Of a DNA stretch of 8,762 nt, positions 6,663-8,762 are shown piece after piece. This DNA is from an uncultured Bacteroidota bacterium. GTDB taxonomy: Bacteria; Bacteroidota; Bacteroidia; B-17B0; Aurantibacillaceae. The notes under the pieces were generated by a model. The model did not search any database, was not told the DNA's origin, and saw nothing but the letters and a program-made list of their open reading frames with translations. Numbering within the stretch: position 1 is the first letter of the stretch; each line of letters begins with the position of its first letter. The stretch lies in NCBI GenBank assembly GCA_937868675.1, contig CALMNJ010000119.1:1-8762 (forward strand). The letters run 5' to 3'. A program made the translations under genes and the position numbers.

Positions 6663-6926
6663 TTACGCTTTTTCCGAAGAAACTACGGAAACGTACGAGC
6701 GGTTGTCTCTTTTCTTTTTAAACACAACGGTTCCGTCAACCAAAGCGTAAAGTGTATGGTCTTTACCAATACCTACGTTTTCGCCCGGATTGTGTTTGGT
6801 GCCACGCTGGCGAACAATAATGTTGCCGGCAATGCACGTTTGACCTCCAAAGATTTTAATGCCTAATCGCTTACTGTGCGACTCGCGGCCGTTGTCTGAT
6901 GAGCCCGCGCCTTTCTTGTGTGCCAT
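6663..6926 (-). CDS. rpmA: 50S ribosomal protein L27
   Basis: This 87-residue protein is a normal bacterial L27, a component of the large ribosomal subunit whose flexible N-terminus reaches the peptidyl-transferase centre. The start MAHKKGAGSSDNGRES is the classic L27 N-terminus with no cleavable extension of the Firmicutes type. It is followed by RLGIKIFGGQ, AGNIIVRQRGTKHNPG and VGIGKDHTLYALVDG. The segment QTCIAG carries Cys and Ile where many homologues have Val and Lys; this is a mild change at a variable site. It lies 66 bases downstream of rplU on the same strand and is followed by a strong terminator, so it is the last gene of a two-gene ribosomal operon. Expression presumably follows the rplU promoter, as no good promoter was seen in the 66-base gap. 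Confidence 0.98.
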   Translation of the reverse strand: MAHKKGAGSSDNGRESHSKRLGIKIFGGQTCIAGNIIVRQRGTKHNPGENVGIGKDHTLYALVDGTVVFKKKRDNRSYVSVVSSEKA

Positions 6927-6992
6927 GGTATTATTTTTTTATTTTAGGAACGTCCGGGTTTCCATTGAAAATCCGTTCATTCAAAAGTTGTT

Positions 6993-7499
6993 TTAGTCTT
7001 CTTTTTTCTTGCTTGTTTTTTTAGCGGCGGCCTTTTTAGCCGGCGCTTTTTTTGCCGGTTTTTCGGCTACCGGTTCGGTCGCTGTTTCTTCCACTGCGGG
7101 GGCAGCTTCAGCTGCAGGAGCAACGGGCTTTCGGTGCATAATGTGAACGTGTTTTACAGCGCTCAACTCTTCCGTTACGCTTTCGCCTTTACCCAACACA
7201 CCCTGAATAAGAATCTGGGTGAACTGCTGACGGTGGTTGTTCCACTTTTGGTGAGTTTTGCGGCGTTTTTTCTTAAACACAGCCACTTTATCTCCTTTAA
7301 AGTGACCAATTACGGTGGCAGCTACTTTAGCGCCATCTACGGTGGGGTTGCCTACTGAAACCTTGCCGCCGTTGTCAATCAACAACACACGATCAAATTC
7401 CACTTTGGCGCCCTCGTTAGCCTCTAGGCGGTGAACGTAAACTTTGTTGCCACGTTCCACTTTAAACTGTTGCCCGGCTATTTCTACAATTGCGGACAT
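6993..7499 (-). CDS. rplU: 50S ribosomal protein L21 with Lys/Ala-rich C-terminal tail
   Basis: Residues 1 to about 102 are a standard L21, a 23S rRNA-binding protein of the large subunit: AIVEIAGQQFKVERG (3-17), FDRVLLI, GNPTVDGAKV, and the basic loop KKKRRKTHQKWNNHRQQFT (77-94). Typical L21 ends near residue 103, but this one continues to residue 168. Residues 103-124 are a linker, 125-148 are Ala/Pro/Glu-rich, and 149-168 repeat PAKKA-like units before ending KKKED, much like the tails of histone-H1-like or HU-like proteins. The extension is in frame with no sign of a frameshift, and the stop at 6993 is followed by a normal gap to rpmA. Extensions on L21 occur in other Bacteroidota, so this may be a lineage trait. 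Its function is unknown; RNA binding is a reasonable guess from its charge. Confidence 0.96.
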   Translation of the reverse strand: MSAIVEIAGQQFKVERGNKVYVHRLEANEGAKVEFDRVLLIDNGGKVSVGNPTVDGAKVAATVIGHFKGDKVAVFKKKRRKTHQKWNNHRQQFTQILIQGVLGKGESVTEELSAVKHVHIMHRKPVAPAAEAAPAVEETATEPVAEKPAKKAPAKKAAAKKTSKKKED

Positions 7500-7836
7500 G
7501 CGGTATTATTTAAATTGTTAATAAATATCCCAAAAAGGGGACGCAAATATACTGCTTTTACCGGAACGGGCAAATTTTATTATTTCCCGCTCCTTTGCCT
7601 CAATAAAGCAGGATTTAACTATGAAAACAAGATTTAGGTCTTTAGTGTAAAAGTAACGAAAATACAAACAAGTTATGGCGATTTTAGCAAGCCCGGATCG
7701 CAGGCATTAGATTTCACCCTGCAAATTGTACCAGTTATAAAATGAAGCAGTAATCTGGTGAGCGCCCGTTAACCGAATTGGATTTAAAGAACTAATTTCA
7801 ACAAAGCACTTTAAGGTAAAAATTTAAAACCTGATA
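7500..7836. other. Divergent intergenic region between rplU and the LamG gene
   Basis: This 337-base spacer separates two divergently read genes. The left part (7500-7580) holds the rplU promoter and leader. The right part (7580-7836) should carry the promoter of the plus-strand gene, but I found no convincing TTG / TAnnTTTG pair there; the nearest -7-like strings are TAGATTTC (about 7709) and TAATTTCA (about 7793), both without a well-spaced partner. No RNA gene, long repeat or plausible coding frame was seen. Confidence 0.6.
7544..7574 (-). promoter_or_regulatory. Promoter for rplU-rpmA
   Basis: On the minus strand TTTG (7574-7571) is followed after 19 bases by TATATTTG (7551-7544). Both elements and their spacing fit the Bacteroidota housekeeping promoter (TTTG near -33, TAnnTTTG near -7). 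Transcription should begin around 7540, leaving a leader of about 40 bases before the rplU ATG at 7499. The leader is AT-rich and lacks a Shine-Dalgarno. Confidence 0.8.
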
Positions 7837-8762
7837 ATGAAAAAAATACTACTGGCCCTTCTGCTGATTAATGTTTCTGCCAGAGGGCAAAACTTAAACT
7901 CACAATTGCGTACCTGTTACCCATTTGATGGCAACACGCAGAATTATGCAGTCAGCGGTTCTGTGCTGAATGGCAGCTCTTCAAATGTGGGATTTTCAAC
8001 GGGGCATACCGGGGCAAACAGCACGGCGCTTCACCTCAATGGCAGTGTAGCCAGTTATGTTTCGCTCCCATCGCACAACTTTATTAAAGCCCAGCAAGTT
8101 TCGGTATCGGCCTGGTATTACGCTGATACCATTCAGGATTCCTATCTGATTTTTACGGCTAACAACTGTGGCTTTAACGATGAAGCCTATGCGCTGGTAT
8201 ATAAGGTGAATAGCTTTATGACCGAAATGGCGAGTGGCGTAAATGGTTGCAGCCGCACACAGGTTTTTTCTTCGGCGATTACAGCCAATACCTGGTACCA
8301 TGTTGTTTTCTGTATTGATACTACTGGCGTGCAGTTGTATGTCAATGGTGTGCTCACATCCCAAAGCCATAACCTTTCGTGGGACTACTCGCAGGGTGCA
8401 AACGTGATTATTGGCAATAGCCTGAACCCGGCACTTCAGGCACCATTTTTGGGCAAGGTGGATGATTTAAGAATTTATGACAGAATTTTAACGCAGGCCG
8501 AAGTAAATCTGTTATATACAACAAGCCCTTCGTGTATCAGCAATGCTACTGGTATAGCTTCTGAGGGGTTTAACTCGGAAGCAGAGTGGACAATCTACCC
8601 TGTGCCTGCCAGCGGATTACTCACAATTCAATCAAACAGCGGTCATGAGGTTTCAGGTGTAAAAATTATGACACTGTCCGGAGCTTTGGTAAACGATATG
8701 CCCTGTAGTGCCAATCAAATTAACGTTTCGCAGCTTTCATCAGGATTATTTTTGTTGGAAAT
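7837..8762 (+). CDS. Secreted LamG-domain protein with T9SS type A sorting domain (3' end beyond window)
   Basis: The frame is open from ATG at 7837 for 308 codons plus two bases at the right edge. Residues 1-18 are a signal peptide (MKKILLALLLINVSARGQ). Residues 26-228 form a concanavalin A/laminin-G-like (LamG) domain: CYPFDGNTQNYA (27-38), VSVSAWYY (88-95), NTWYHVVF with VQLYVNGVL (151-173), IIGNS (191-195) and GKVDDLRIYDRILTQAEV (206-223). A short linker leads to the sorting domain from residue 252 (TIYPVPASGLLTIQS, then VKIMTLSGALV and INVSQLSSGLFLLE), which lacks only its last 10 or so residues. The domain directs export by the type IX system and surface attachment or release. LamG domains commonly bind carbohydrates, but no ligand can be named. 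This small single-domain cargo stands alone, divergent from rplU. Confidence 0.93.
   Translation, partial: MKKILLALLLINVSARGQNLNSQLRTCYPFDGNTQNYAVSGSVLNGSSSNVGFSTGHTGANSTALHLNGSVASYVSLPSHNFIKAQQVSVSAWYYADTIQDSYLIFTANNCGFNDEAYALVYKVNSFMTEMASGVNGCSRTQVFSSAITANTWYHVVFCIDTTGVQLYVNGVLTSQSHNLSWDYSQGANVIIGNSLNPALQAPFLGKVDDLRIYDRILTQAEVNLLYTTSPSCISNATGIASEGFNSEAEWTIYPVPASGLLTIQSNSGHEVSGVKIMTLSGALVNDMPCSANQINVSQLSSGLFLLE

Noticed and set aside
7528..7541. Small hairpin in the rplU leader (TCCC / GGGA) as an L21 autoregulatory element
   Set aside because: It has only 4 pairs and overlaps the predicted transcription start, so a regulatory role cannot be supported.
7621..7650. Nine-codon plus-strand mini-frame (MKTRFRSLV) upstream of the LamG gene
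   Set aside because: It is too short, with no promoter or attenuator structure around it, and is probably chance.
7996..8370. 124-codon minus-strand frame inside the LamG gene
   Set aside because: The plus-strand frame carries LamG and T9SS motifs across the same bases; the antisense frame has none.
1..8762. CRISPR array, tRNA, rRNA, insertion sequence, phage or defence genes
   Set aside because: I looked on both strands for regular short direct repeats, tRNA-like cloverleaf ends, transposase motifs and terminal inverted repeats and found none; the only regular repeats are the protein-level domains at 1-1226.

Overview
The window looks like part of a Bacteroidota chromosome, probably from an environmental member of the phylum. 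Four things point there: secreted proteins with a type IX secretion (T9SS) sorting domain or the Ig-like repeats typical of its substrates; promoters of the TTTG / TAnnTTTG type; a YbeY variant of the kind I associate with this phylum; and no obvious Shine-Dalgarno sequences in front of genes. All calls come from reading and hand-translating the sequence, with no database search.

Layout. From 1 to 2864 (minus strand) is the N-terminal 954 codons of a very large secreted surface protein that continues past the left edge. It has a signal peptide, a beta-rich N-terminal region, then Ig-like domains, the last of which form a tandem repeat of 156-157 residues. From 2979 to 7499, all on the minus strand, is a block of ordinary genes: 3-hydroxyanthranilate 3,4-dioxygenase (nbaC), the zinc-ribbon protein YjdM, a tightly coupled trio serS / putative lipoprotein / ybeY, and the ribosomal pair rplU-rpmA with its own promoter and a strong terminator. 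From 7837 to the right edge (plus strand) is a LamG-domain protein ending in a T9SS type A sorting domain, cut off just before its C-terminus.

How the genes relate. rplU-rpmA form a classic ribosomal operon (L21, L27), starting at a near-perfect promoter and ending at a GC-rich hairpin. serS, the unknown lipoprotein and ybeY share TAATG stop/start overlaps at both junctions and so are very probably co-translated; they link tRNA charging and rRNA maturation to an uncharacterised envelope protein. nbaC belongs to the kynurenine route from tryptophan to quinolinate and NAD, but no other gene of that route is in the window. The two outer genes encode exported, probably adhesive or matrix proteins and are unrelated to the core block.

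I see no CRISPR array, tRNA, rRNA, transposase, phage gene or defence system. The most open items are the repeat architecture of the giant surface protein, the unknown lipoprotein held between serS and ybeY, the Lys/Ala tail on L21, and a GC-richer, dyad-rich stretch between rpmA and serS. I do not think the window contains a clearly new biological system.
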